Shown here: positions 8,576 to 17,760 of the stretch, one piece after another | Layout of the letters: each line of letters begins with the position of its first letter | How positions within the stretch are numbered: the first letter of the stretch is position 1 | Origin: Irineochytrium annulatum | Lineage: Eukaryota; Chytridiomycota; Chytridiomycetes; Chytridiales; Chytridiaceae | NCBI GenBank assembly: GCA_027600665.1 | Contig: JADGJL010000334.1 | Coordinates: 1-24,833, forward strand | Length of the DNA: 24,833 bases | Reading direction: 5' to 3' | Notes under the pieces: generated by a model | What the model was told of the DNA's origin: nothing | The model's database searches: none | The model's input: only the letters and a program-made list of their open reading frames with translations | Translations under genes and position numbers: made by a program

Positions 8576-11500
8576 CTATCGCCCACTTCTTTTCACGTGC
8601 CCAAACTCTTCCACAAACCGACCCAACCCGGCCCTGATGCAGGCCGCGATCTGCCTCGAATCCCCATCCAGCGCCATCCCCACCTTCCTCTCATTCGCAA
8701 ACAAATACGCCCACTCCTCCTCATGCGCCTCCATGGCGCCCTTCCTCTTCCCGTCCGCGACCCCGTTGTGCGCCTGCAGGTACTTCCCGACCTCCACGTA
8801 GTGCTCCAGCAGCAGCACAGCCCGATAGCACGACACCATCACGCCCGGCGGCGGCCTCGCCTGCCTGCTGCTGTTCTTGCCTGCACGCATCTCGTCCACG
8901 TCGTCCGGGTGGATATCCCCGTGCAGTGCCGTCGCGAGCAGCTGAACCAATAAGGACGGGTTCAAGTTCTTGAGCAGGTGCGCGTTCAGGTGCGCGTGCG
9001 CCTCGGCCTCGCGTTTAGAGAACTGGAGGAGCTCGTGTAGGAGCATGTGTCCGTCCAGCGCCGCCCGGCGGAGTGCACCATGTAAGGGGCTCGTTGGTGT
9101 GGAGAAGCAAGGTTGGGTCGGGTAGTTAGTCCTGAAGCGGCCTCGCGGACGAGGAGGGTCGGGGATCGTGCGGCAAGAGATGGTCGATGGTGCGCGGGAA
9201 TAGCTAGATGATGCGACGGAGTCCGTATCGGATTCCACCGGCTCAATAGCGCGCGTGACAGGCGGCTCGTTGACGGGTCCCAATGGTGCTCGGAGGTCCT
9301 CCGCGCTGACTTCGATGACGGCAATGCCACCCGTTCGGCTGCGGTGCTTAAACTTCTTCCAGGGAAACAGCGCGCTATAAGATCCCGGGTACGCCCAGCG
9401 GTCGTCCCAGAGGTCGATGCGGTCCATGTCCGGCAGCGCCATCATGGCAAGCATAGAGTTGCCCCTCTGCGGCCTGACGCCAGAGCGATCCCACTCGGCC
9501 TTCGCGGTGGCGTACTGCACCTTGGGATTTGTCGCGATGGGACCGGACATGAGCTGCTCGAGCGCGCTATCGTGGATAATGACGCGCGTATCGGCGGCGA
9601 AGGAGACTGAGAGATTGCGCCCCTGATCTGGTGGTGTATGAAATGGAGTTTGGTGATGCTTCTCGTTTGGAGGCCGATTTCGAGGCAAAGCGTCGTGGAT
9701 CATTTTATGGTAAGGTCGATGGATTGGGGGTTTGCAGAAACCGTTGTGAAGGGGGTGGTACGATTGGTGGCGGCGCCGGCGCGCGTCTTCGTTTTGGCTA
9801 GCTTCATCAGCATCCTTCACGTCGACCACATCTTTGCTTAATGTCGGCGTGAGATCCCGTATCTTGTTCTTGTTCGCCGCAATTGCCACGCGCATAGGAT
9901 GCAAGGCATCATTGTAGGGGGCCGTGATTTCCGCGGCCCTCTTCTTTGCGCGAGTGTAGTGTCCTCTTGGCTTAAACTCCTCCTCGGGTTTTGCCTCCCC
10001 AACCGCCTTGTCTGCGGCGCATACTATGTGTGCGTGCTTCTCGGCCAGCTGCTCGTGAGTAGAGATAGGAACTGATAGCGCGGGTACCGAATACTGCGAG
10101 ATCGCAACGTGGGCCTTCCGCTCGAAATACTCAACCAGTTTGGAACCAGCCAGAACAACTAAACCAGAGTTACACGTTAATTAGCGATATGTTCTCCTAC
10201 TCTTGACAAGGTCCATAAAACCATACGGACTTAGCATTGCAAATACATGCAATCTTTCTTTTACTTGGTCCGTGTCGAAAAACATTGATGTTAGTAATCG
10301 CAAACATCGCCGCAGGTATCTGTTAATGACTATAAATCTCTTAGTACAATGCCATCACTACTCACCTGACATTAATAATGCACTCTAAATCCGATATCCT
10401 CGGCTCTCTCCTCTCCACGGGTATATTCTTCAAGCCGACAAGCGCGGCGATTTGTGCGGCGGACTGCCTCCGCTTTTGGGTCGTGAGCTGCTTCACATAT
10501 TTTTGAACTACCAGGTAGCACCTCTCCACCTCATCAATTAGGTATTTGTACAACTTTAACGACTGCACGCATTTATTAGATTTACCTTCTCTTTGTTTGG
10601 AAACTTACCTTCCAAAAAGTCGTTTTAATGGCCCTGTTCCATTCACCTAGCGAGAATATCCTCACGACCATCTCATAACGTCGACAGAGCTCCTGCATCC
10701 TCTCCCGCGCGACCGGCGAATGTATCCTCGCTTGAAGGCCATCATCGACGGTCTCAATCTCCAATATAGAATAGAGCTTAACGTCGCGTTTGTCCACATA
10801 GGTCGTTTTCTCCCAAGCCGCTTTCTAATCGAAATTAAATTAGTGCAATGGCGCGTTTTGCTTACGATGGTGCTTGTTATCAAAGATCTTCTCAACGCCG
10901 CCGGCAGGAGCCATGTCTTCATGCATGTTCTTAAAACAATAGTGGCTACAAAAGTCTTAGAATGATTTTTATATTAGACTGCCCTTACATACGGTATGCG
11001 CGAGGCTGAAATGTCGTTTCGGAATCTTCTTCCCAGGCGGGTCGATTCGCTTCAACTCGTAGTAGCTAATAGCTAAGTGGTTGAAAGCCTAGCAACATCA
11101 GCTACGATCCAAAAGGATGAATCTTTACGTAGTCAAAGCCCATTGATCTCGATTGCTAAGAGCATTGTTATGTTAGCGTTCGAAAATATGATAACGTTTA
11201 ATGCCCCACCTCCTCGATCCCGACAATCCGATCTAGCGGTATCGTAATCTCGATCTTGGCAAGCTTGCCCGCTGTCTTTGGTCCCGTTACATGCACGTTC
11301 GTATCGGTAATGACAACGACGCGGTCGTCATCATAGTTCTGATTTGGCGGCAAACTACACTCTCCCACAAACGTGGGTGTCCAGTCCGTCTCGATGCCTA
11401 ATCCGGGCGGGCCCATACAGTCCGCCCTACCTGGTGACGGGGCCGGCGAGAACGCACCCGGGACACCCAGAGGGGATCCCACCCGCGGCGACCCGACTCC

Positions 11501-11800
11501 GTCCGGGTCCGCGATGACGGCGTCCTCCCAGTCCCGTCGGCGCTGCAGCACGGCCTTGACGCGCGGCGTGTAGATCATAGAGGCGCGACGTTTTGTGGGT
11601 GTGCCGGCCGTCGCGGACGCGCCGCCATTGCTCGCGCTGAACGCGGCCGCCGAGGGGGAGAGCGCGCGCGGCGACCCGGGGCTTTGGGGTGAATCATCTT
11701 TGGGCTCGAGGACCTCGACTGCGCGCGCCTCGCGCTGCTGGACGGCGGGGAGGACTTGGAGGTCGACGACCTCCTGCGTCAGGCGACGGCCGTTGAGCAT
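8576..11800 (-). CDS. unrecognised 972-aa protein, eight exons
   Basis: Exons 11800-11210, 11155-11129 (27 nt), 11088-10989, 10955-10866, 10820-10609, 10562-10366, 10319-10201 and 10158-8576. All phases agree and introns are 33-54 nt. The N-terminal 135 residues are low complexity (Ser/Ala/Pro, PKDDSPQSPGSPRALSP). From about 140 comes a beta-rich region (RVVVITDTNVHVTGP, KIEITIPLDRIVGIEE) that resembles a GRAM/PH-like start, followed by ISYYELKRIDPPGKKIPKRH and a Cys/His pair in FCSHYCFKNMHED. A helical middle (LKLYKYLIDEVERCYLVVQK) and a basic, proline-rich linker lead to a helical C-terminus from about 800 (MLLHELLQFSKREAEAHAHL, LLVQLLATALHGDIHPDD). No family recognised. Two acceptors are AAG, chosen because the nearer options break the frame. 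Exon borders could be wrong by a few bases; an upstream exon is possible. Confidence 0.7.
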
Positions 11801-12333
11801 AGGTGAAAGTGGCGGATTTACCTGTCACCGAAACTGATCGCCCACGAACTGATTGACGGTGTATGAGCGGTTACGCTGGCCTCAAGCGGCCGTACAGCCA
11901 GCCGGGCATCCGCTCTCCTCGCTGCTTCTACAAGTTTGTATGCGGGCGCGATCAAGTACCTGGCTTGGCGACTTGTCCTGCAGGGGATCGCGGTTTGGTC
12001 TTCCAGCTCCGGCGCGAGCAGGTCGGGCGCCAGCACGAACGCGAGGACCAGCGCGCCGGTGGACGTGGGAGCAGCCCCTCCGGATGGCGCCTCCGGAGAT
12101 GGGTGGAGCCAAAAACTTCCTGATCCTGTTGTCGGTCTCGAGCGCCTGGGACGGCTGGCGGCTTTCGTCTGTTCTGATAAGTTTTCGGCGACCATTCATG
12201 GCTAAAGGAGAATAGAATTTAGCTCCCTGAACATCAGCTCATGGCCATCATGACCGAAGTCGACCTGACGAGCTGACCGGCAATAGGCACGCTTTATCAA
12301 ACATCAATAAATATATGCACATGTCGATTACTA
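11801..12333 (-). other. ambiguous region with overlapping coding-like minus-strand frames
   Basis: GC-rich stretch of 533 bases between the TMEM170-like stop and the start of the 972-aa gene. On the minus strand an ATG at 12199 opens MNGRRKLIRTDESRQPSQAL followed by RIRKFLAPPISGG, which reads like a real N-terminus. Another frame gives GALVLAFVLAPDLLAPELED, and near 11850 NRSYTVNQFVGDQFR. These could be 5' exons of the 972-aa gene or a separate short gene, but I found no set of splice sites that joins them in phase, so no CDS is called. Confidence 0.35.
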
Positions 12334-12912
12334 TCACAATGCGTTCAACCCAATCTCGGAAAAAGAGGCGATGATGACGAAGACGACCTGGACGAAGGCC
12401 CACGCGAGGGGCATCCATAGCGGCATGCTGAAGCCCATCGTGTTGTACACGGCGGCTAGGACGGCTCCTGCGAAAGTGATGCATTAGGTGACAAAGCAAA
12501 ATTGATCGCGATTTTACCTACGACAGCGCCGGACGCAGCACCTGTGTCCATAAAAACGGATCGATTAGCGAAGTATCGTCGAAAGATGGAAAACTTGCCT
12601 GCAAGCAATCCAAACGTGCCAAGGCCGATAAAGAGCACGACGCCGAGTCGTCGCTTGAAGAAGACCAGGAAGCCGAGGAGCCCAGGAACGCCAAAAAGAA
12701 CTTTTAAGGCACTAATTAGCCGCCAAACGAGGAAGCAAAAGCCTCTACCTGCAAAGATCACCGTGGTCCAAATCAAAGTAGATAAAATAATTTCTGCACT
12801 TCTTCGTCAGTTTCGATAATGAGTGCAAAGAGGTCCTACCATCGCGCCCGACCAAGTTAGAGTCATCTTCCTGCCCCAAAGCCGGGGTCGTGATGTCAGG
12901 CCATGAGCTCAT
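12334..12912 (-). CDS. TMEM170-family four-helix ER/nuclear envelope membrane protein
   Basis: Five exons: 12912-12840, 12793-12749, 12700-12599, 12541-12518 (24 nt) and 12467-12334; 125 aa. All four introns are phase 1, 46-57 nt long. Intron 3 (12598-12542) is a GC-AG intron with donor CAG/GCAAGT. The protein has a short polar N-terminus and four hydrophobic segments: LSTLIWTTVIFAVLFGVPG, VVLFIGLGTFGLLAG, GAVVGAVLAAVYNTMGF, and WMPLAWAFVQVVFVIIASF followed by SEIGLNAL. The pattern of FFKRRLG after helix 1, a small-residue helix with AAVYNTMGF, and WxxVQ...IISFS at the end matches TMEM170A/B (PF10190-type). TMEM170A in animals shapes ER sheets and affects nuclear pore formation. Its start codon lies only 62 bp from that of the divergent pICln gene. 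Confidence 0.82.
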
Positions 12913-12974
12913 GGTCTCATTTCATCAGCGGCTTGGAAATCGGACAAGCCTCGCCTGCAAGTCAAACACGCCAA
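12913..12974. promoter_or_regulatory. very short divergent promoter region, TMEM170-like / pICln
   Basis: Only 62 bp separate the two chosen start codons. A perfect 14-bp palindrome CCATGAGCTCATGG spans 12901-12914 and contains the TMEM170-like ATG on the minus strand (12912-12910) and a plus-strand ATG at 12903 that is in frame with pICln. If pICln starts at 12903 the two coding regions overlap by 10 bp. Core promoters must then lie within each other's 5' coding sequence. Confidence 0.5.
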
Positions 12975-13887
12975 ATGATCATTCTGTCATCCGCCCAAGC
13001 TGCTACACAGACGGCGGCGGTGCCGGGCTTCAACGGCAATGCTATCCCGCAAGAGACGGGTGAGATTGGCGGTGGGATCCTCCGGCATGCCCAGCCGAAC
13101 TGCCAGCTGCTCTTCTCCAGCCCGGACCTCGCCTGGCGGACGGGTGATGGGAAGGGGGAGATCCGCGTAACCGAGGAGTGAGCACCTTCCCCGCACTCTT
13201 CTTTCTGCTGTTGCCGTCTCTGAATTGTTCGCTGCAGGAAGCTCCTCTTTGTCCAAGACGACAACAGCACCACCGTGGCCATCGACTACCCTACTGTCGT
13301 CATCCACGCCATATCGCGAGGCGAGAACGATCCGGTGGCGCGGCGACCGTGCATATATTGTCAGCTGGGGAGCGCGGCGGTGGTGGATGAGAGGGCGCCG
13401 GAGGTGAGAGGGACGGAGCCCACGGCAAAGGCGACGGAGGATGTGGACGCGGAGGAGGAGAGCGATGAGACGTGCGAGATGAGGATTGTGCCGGATGATG
13501 CGGAAAGTTGTTAGTAGTTTTCAGAAAATTTCGTGCTCGCGACTGAAATAGTTATAGTGGATGCCATCTTTCAAGCCCTTTCCGAATGCGCGGCACTGCA
13601 TCCGGATCCGGACTACGTGGATGTGGACGAGGAAGACGGAGGTTGCATCTCTTCATTGCCAAACTCTATTGACGGCTAACGGTAATATAGACGGCGGCAG
13701 CGGCTGGATGTACTCGGCCGAGGACGCCGATGAGCTCTCGGCAACGGGGCAGGCCGCCTTACGGCATCTCGAGAGCGCCTTCGATGGCGTCTCAAATGTG
13801 GACTCGTTCACGTTTACGAACCCGTCCGGTGATGCCAGCAATGATAACGACAAGGAGCAGTTTGAGGATGCGGAGGAGGAGCGATAG
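12975..13887 (+). CDS. methylosome subunit pICln (CLNS1A/Lot5 type)
   Basis: Exons 12975-13177, 13238-13509, 13558-13641 and 13691-13887; introns 60, 48 and 49 nt; 251 aa. pICln chaperones Sm proteins: it hands them to PRMT5/SMN during snRNP assembly and blocks early RNA loading. The PH-like fold is visible as GEIRVTEE, then LLFVQDDNSTTVAIDYPTVV, then IHAISRGE, CIYCQLG, an acidic loop (TEDVDAEEESDETCE), MRIVPDDAESLDAIFQALSE, and CAALHPDP, the family signature. The C-terminus has the acidic DYVDVDEEDG stretch and the Sm-binding-type SATGQAALRHLESAF followed by an acidic tail. An in-frame ATG at 12903 would add 24 residues; 12975 fits the family length better. A possible AATAAA lies at 13982-13987. 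Confidence 0.93.
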
Positions 13888-14239
13888 TCAATTTATCTTG
13901 GTTGATGCGGCGATGGCAGTTGTAGTTGTGACCGGTGATATAGGATATGCTCCTTTGTTCACTGTGAATATCCGTCCCAGTAATAAAAGTGAAACGGTAA
14001 TGACTCTAGCTGAATGCAAAAACTCCGTATTTCCGATCGGAGCTCCCGCAGCAGATGAAGATCGGCTCTGAAGGAGGCAAAGGTGTTTATAGACTCACAG
14101 CGTTCTTTAGTAGCAATGCCGCATCTTTGAGGCTTCCTCGTGACATCATAGTAGCAAATATTTAAGCACCATCATTGGCATGCACACCCCACCGTTTTTA
14201 TACAGAAACTAGCATCCCTGCGCCAAGTACATCCCGGGC
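13888..14239. other. convergent intergenic stretch, pICln / mL58-like
   Basis: About 350 bases with no convincing gene. AATAAA at 13982-13987 on the plus strand is a plausible pICln polyadenylation signal. Otherwise AT-richer than its neighbours with nothing recognisable. Confidence 0.55.
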
Positions 14240-14726
14240 TCACTGCATCGCCCTCCTCCCAACCCTGTCAAACAACCTTGTCTTCCTCGCAGTGGTCAGC
14301 CTCTCGAATCTCTCCGCCTCCAGCCTCTCCAACCACTCCTTCTGTTCCCCCAGCATCCTCGTCACCCCATGATCGTCGTGTCATGCACATCATACCGACT
14401 CGCCAACTGCGACACCGTCCACCTGTCCGGCACCCGCTCCATAAGCTCCTCGCCTCGTTGACCTCGGCTTCCGTCATGACGTGATACGGAACCTAGCGTT
14501 TTGTGCGGACAGGCGGCGGTAGGTCCGCGATGGTCGCGGGGTCGCGGTTAGCCGCGACGGGGAGTTGCGCGAGGGGGTTGGAGGCGGCGGGCTTGTAAGT
14601 GAGGAGCCGTTCGGGCCGGCGACGGGGTTGGGACGGAGTGTGATGAACGTGTGCTGTCCCGTCCAGACGTTCGAGCTGGGCGTGCGCCGGAATGTGGAAG
14701 GCGTAGAACGATCGAGATAACGCCAT
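14240..14726 (-). pseudogene. mitochondrial ribosomal protein mL58 (MRP-L20)-like, frame broken three times
   Basis: Reads from ATG at 14726 (MALSRSFYAFHIPAHAQLER) through ATIADLPPPVRTKR to an in-frame TAG near 14493. Beyond the stop, the same frame gives VPYHVMTEAEVNEAR; the next frame continues ELMERVPDRWTVSQLASRYD (about 14455-14395), and the third VTRMLGEQKEWLERLEAERF to a TGA at 14240. The order (T-x-E-x-V-x-E-x-R, then PDRWTVSQLASRYDV, then a basic helical tail) fits the MRP-L20 family of mitochondrial large-subunit proteins. The two frame changes sit at short G runs (AGGAG and GGGG), as expected from single-base deletions in the genome or in the assembly. No small intron explains them. 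Nearby genes are intact, so sequencing error is as likely as true loss. An essential protein would need another copy if this is dead. Confidence 0.5.
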
Positions 14727-14848
14727 ATTCGCCGCCGGGCATCGAGGCCGCGTTCAGATGGCGTCGTTCCAGGATCGCGTCGGTCGCGAGTTTTCAAGGC
14801 GTCAACTCCTGCCCGACCTCACTTACCAAGTCCCGAAGCACCAAATCA
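14727..14848. promoter_or_regulatory. divergent promoter region, mL58-like / SEC61 gamma
   Basis: 122 bp separate the two start codons. The plus strand stays free of clear TATA-like sequence. The position implies a shared bidirectional promoter; no factor site is recognised. Confidence 0.45.
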
Positions 14849-15237
14849 ATGGACAACTTCACTGAGCTGATTGACGGGCCTCGGCAGTTCGCGAAGGAGA
14901 GCTTCCAGCTCCTCAACAGGTGCACGAAGCCCGACAAGAAGGGTGCGTCGTTAATGCATACTTTTATCCATGACTGTTCCTGGCGGTCTCTTGCTTGAAT
15001 CGGAGTCCCGCGACGCATTCTACGTCAATGATCGGGGAGCTCTAATCATTGTCTTGCTTCTCGCAGAATTCTTCCAAATCTCCAGGGCGGTTGGGATCGG
15101 ATTCCTGCTCATGGGCTTCATCGGCTTTTTCGTCAAGCTGATCCACATTCCCATTAACCACGTCATCGTGTATGTATGCCAGTAGTTTTGATCTCCTTTG
15201 CTTTGTGCTGATAAGTTGTTGAAGTGGTGCTGCGTGA
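14849..15237 (+). CDS. SSS1: protein translocase subunit SEC61 gamma
   Basis: Exons 14849-14942, 15067-15169 and 15225-15237; introns 124 and 55 nt; 69 aa, the normal size. SEC61 gamma is the small tail-anchored subunit that clamps the Sec61 channel in the ER membrane. Visible: amphipathic N-terminus ([20 protein letters not shown]), the invariant block [20 protein letters not shown], transmembrane segment [20 protein letters not shown] and the terminal INHVIVGAA. The last exon codes for only four residues; its AAG acceptor (15222-15224) is required to reach the expected ending. Intron 2 has a GCTGAT branch-like site. A likely further intron lies in the 3' UTR. Confidence 0.95.
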
Positions 15238-15547
15238 GACCTCTTACCACTTCGAGATTTCATTCTGCTGGCTTAAGGTAACTCTCTATTGTGCTTCGTT
15301 TTGATGCAACGCCTGCTAATGTTTTTGTTCTTGCAGATTTATATTTGGTCTTCGATGGTGCTGCTTGGGTAGAGTTACTTGACGATGCGATTTTTTGTAA
15401 AAAGAACGCTGGTACCGGACTGTCATGGTTGTGGGACGGCTTATAACTCATGCTGCGTCGATTACCCAGAATAAATATGCGTGTTATTTACAAATGACGA
15501 GCTTGTCCCCTACGACGTATTGACGCAGTTTAGAATAATTATGACCT
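15238..15547. other. 3' flank of SEC61 gamma with a probable 3'-UTR intron at 15278-15336
   Basis: After the stop codon a clean intron appears on the plus strand: donor AAG/GTAACT at 15278, branch-like CTGCTAAT, pyrimidine tract and TTGCAG ending at 15336 (59 nt). The donor is 40 nt beyond the stop, short of the distance that usually triggers nonsense-mediated decay. No gene is seen in the rest of the stretch. Confidence 0.5.
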
Positions 15548-17559
15548 TCACTCAGACAGCGACATTTTCGACAGCCCTCCCTGCGCTCCAGTGATATTCA
15601 ACATCTGCCCCAAGGGTGGCCTACCCGGCGATGCCGGCGGCGGGGTGATCGATATGACATTAGACGTAGCTGCCGCAGCCACCGCCGTAGCGGCTGCCGC
15701 ATTCGCTGTGAGCGTCATCGCGTTTCCGGTGGCCGCGGCCGCAGCTGCCGTAGCCGCCGCGGCTGCCGCATTGGCCGCATTGGCCGCGCTCGCCGCGGAC
15801 CCATGCAATGCCGCCGCTAACAACCCAATCCTCGGCGACCCCGGCCTCGGCGGCAGCATCATCAAAGGCGGAAATGCCAACCCCGTGCCACCTCCGCCGC
15901 CCGCGCCCGCCGCTTGATGCGAATTATGCGCAACTAGCCCCGCCATCCCCTGTTGAATGCCCATCATGCTCGACATGCTACCGGAGGAAGAAGCGCTCAG
16001 TGATCGCGCGCGGGTAATGCCGAAGTAGCCGGTACCGATCTGGGGTGGGATGAGTGTGCTAATCGCAGGTGAACCGAGCATCATGCTTTGACCGCTGTAG
16101 CTTGGCGACGGCATGGAGCGATCGAGAGACGGGTGGCCCGGGGACGAGGGCGCTTTGCGGCGCTTGTAGGGTTCGAAACGGTCGTCGAAACTCACTGCAG
16201 CAATTACATTAGCACGAGAGGAGATATAAAATTCCTTACTTTTGCGCTTCCCGATTCGATCGAGGCTCGGAGACATGCTGCCCGCCCTCAGCACCGGCGA
16301 AAGCGACGGTGAGTTATTGATGTGCTCGTTATTCCGCACAAAAGCCTGCATAGAAAGTTATTTGCAAATAACGTGCAAGGATATCATCGACTGAACCTAC
16401 GCCGTTTTCTGGATTCAATCGCGAGCTATGCGACACGTAGGACCCCGGATCTTTGATCTGATTGATTGGTATCGGGAGCGGCCTGACGATGACGGGTTCA
16501 ATAACTTCGACGGGAGTGGACGGTGATGATTTTGTGATCGACGGTGACTTTTTCGCTGCCGCCTGGGAGCTCGTCAGTGCAATGCAGTGTCCAAGCGGGC
16601 TGTCGGGGGAGACCATGGCCATCGTTGCTGCTGACGGGCTCGTGCTTGCTAATTTTAACTGCAAGGTCGTCATCTGCTCGTGCTGGACTTCCTTTTCAAA
16701 GGGCATGACCTCCTCCTTTAGTATAAATCAACGAGGTAAGAACAAAACAACTTATTTAGCAACAAATCATTGAAACCTGCAAAATCCTTGCAACCCGGTT
16801 CATAATCTTCGTCTGCGGCAGCCCTGAGTTCCTCCTCGACCTCGAGACCGTCGCTCCTGGAGAAACAGCTGTGTCGATCGCCATGGTATCTGTCCCCGCA
16901 GAGGCTTCGCAATCAGAGGAGCGGGCTGACAACCGCCTCCCGTGAAGCGGTGTTGTTGCCGGGCCCGGCAGTCTCGACGACAAAGGCTCCCTCGCGGCCT
17001 CCAGATGCCGCCGCGGTGAGTTCGACGTCGTCTGAATTGGAGATGGCCGCGCCGAGGCCCGTGAGACCGCCTTTCTGGAGGAACGCATGCGCGGGCTCAG
17101 CTTGGCATACAGCATTGCTGAGGGAATCCCGATGACGGGCGATGAGCTCGCCTGCTGCAAATGCTGCTGCTGATGATGTTGAGGATTCACGGCCTTCGAC
17201 CCCGGGTTCGAGTCCATCTCCCACATCCCCGAATGATCCGAGAGGCCGATGCTTGCGCGGGCGCCCCGATTTTGATCGCCCACAAGCTCCTCCAACAACT
17301 CCTCCTCATCGTCCGAGTCCCTGCATGCATTGGCAAGCGAAGATCGTCGCCAGGAGCCCGTAATGGACGATGTAGGGGTTGATCGGCGTGACATCTCCGG
17401 AAGGTCGCCGTCGGCGGAGCCCACGCTGCTGCGGCCTATCCGGGAGAGCGCGTCGGATGGCTCCGCGGTGGAAGAGGCCGTCTCGACCACCATTGATGAT
17501 GGCGACTTGGAGATCGGCTGCGAAGGCTTCTCGCCGTCAGTCACGAGCAAACTGAACAT
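15548..17559 (-). CDS. unrecognised Ser/Ala-rich, low-complexity protein, 616 aa
   Basis: Exons 17559-16777, 16715-16401, 16345-16240 and 16194-15548; introns 61, 55 and 45 nt; phases agree. The N-terminal half is rich in Ser, Arg and acidic patches (RDSDDEEELLEELVGDQNRG) with a His/Gln run (QHHQQQHLQQ). The middle has a heptad-like EEVMPFEKEVQHEQMTTLQL and IEPVIVRPLPIPINQIKDPG. After that come NNSPSLSPVLRAGSMSPSLD and FDDRFEPYKRRKAPSSPGHP, two short blocks that look constrained and basic, possibly nuclear-targeting. The C-terminus has an alanine-rich run (separate entry). Many SP/TP sites suggest phosphorylation. No domain recognised; a regulatory nuclear protein is a guess. Confidence 0.72.
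15650..15795 (-). repeat. GCN-codon tract encoding an alanine-rich run
   Basis: Inside the last exon of the 616-aa gene, a stretch of about 145 bases is mostly GCN codons read on the minus strand, giving ANAANAAAAAATAAAAAATG and a second AANAAAATAVAAAAT block. Codons are mixed (GCC, GCG, GCA, GCT), so it is not a pure trinucleotide slippage tract. Confidence 0.8.
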
Positions 17560-17760
17560 TTTGTATTAATCGGACAACCCAAGCCGGAAGTATTTCCAGC
17601 CCTTCATTTAAAATCATGCGTCATGTAGAGGTTGCTTAAGAATTTGCTTATCCATTTACAGGTCTGCTTCTTCTGAACCACGGGCTGACTGACGAATCTT
17701 TGAGCTGCTAATGGAGAATGGGACAAGAGCAAAAGACCTGACATGCTGACGATCACTGCT

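Noticed and set aside
8576..8586. Overlap between the hydrolase start and the stop of the 972-aa gene
   Set aside because: The codon at 8586-8584 is GTG, not ATG. The first ATG of the hydrolase is at 8511, leaving 64 nt between the genes.
11853..12215. Plus-strand 120-codon frame
   Set aside because: Low-complexity Arg/Ala/Pro composition typical of antisense reading in GC-rich sequence; the minus strand gives more protein-like stretches.
15260..15451. 63-codon minus-strand open frame
   Set aside because: It covers the plus-strand 3'-UTR intron and flank of SEC61 gamma and has no recognisable features.
17200..17230. GGGTTCGAGTCC resembling a tRNA T-arm
   Set aside because: It lies inside the first exon of the 616-aa gene and no acceptor, D or anticodon arms can be formed around it.
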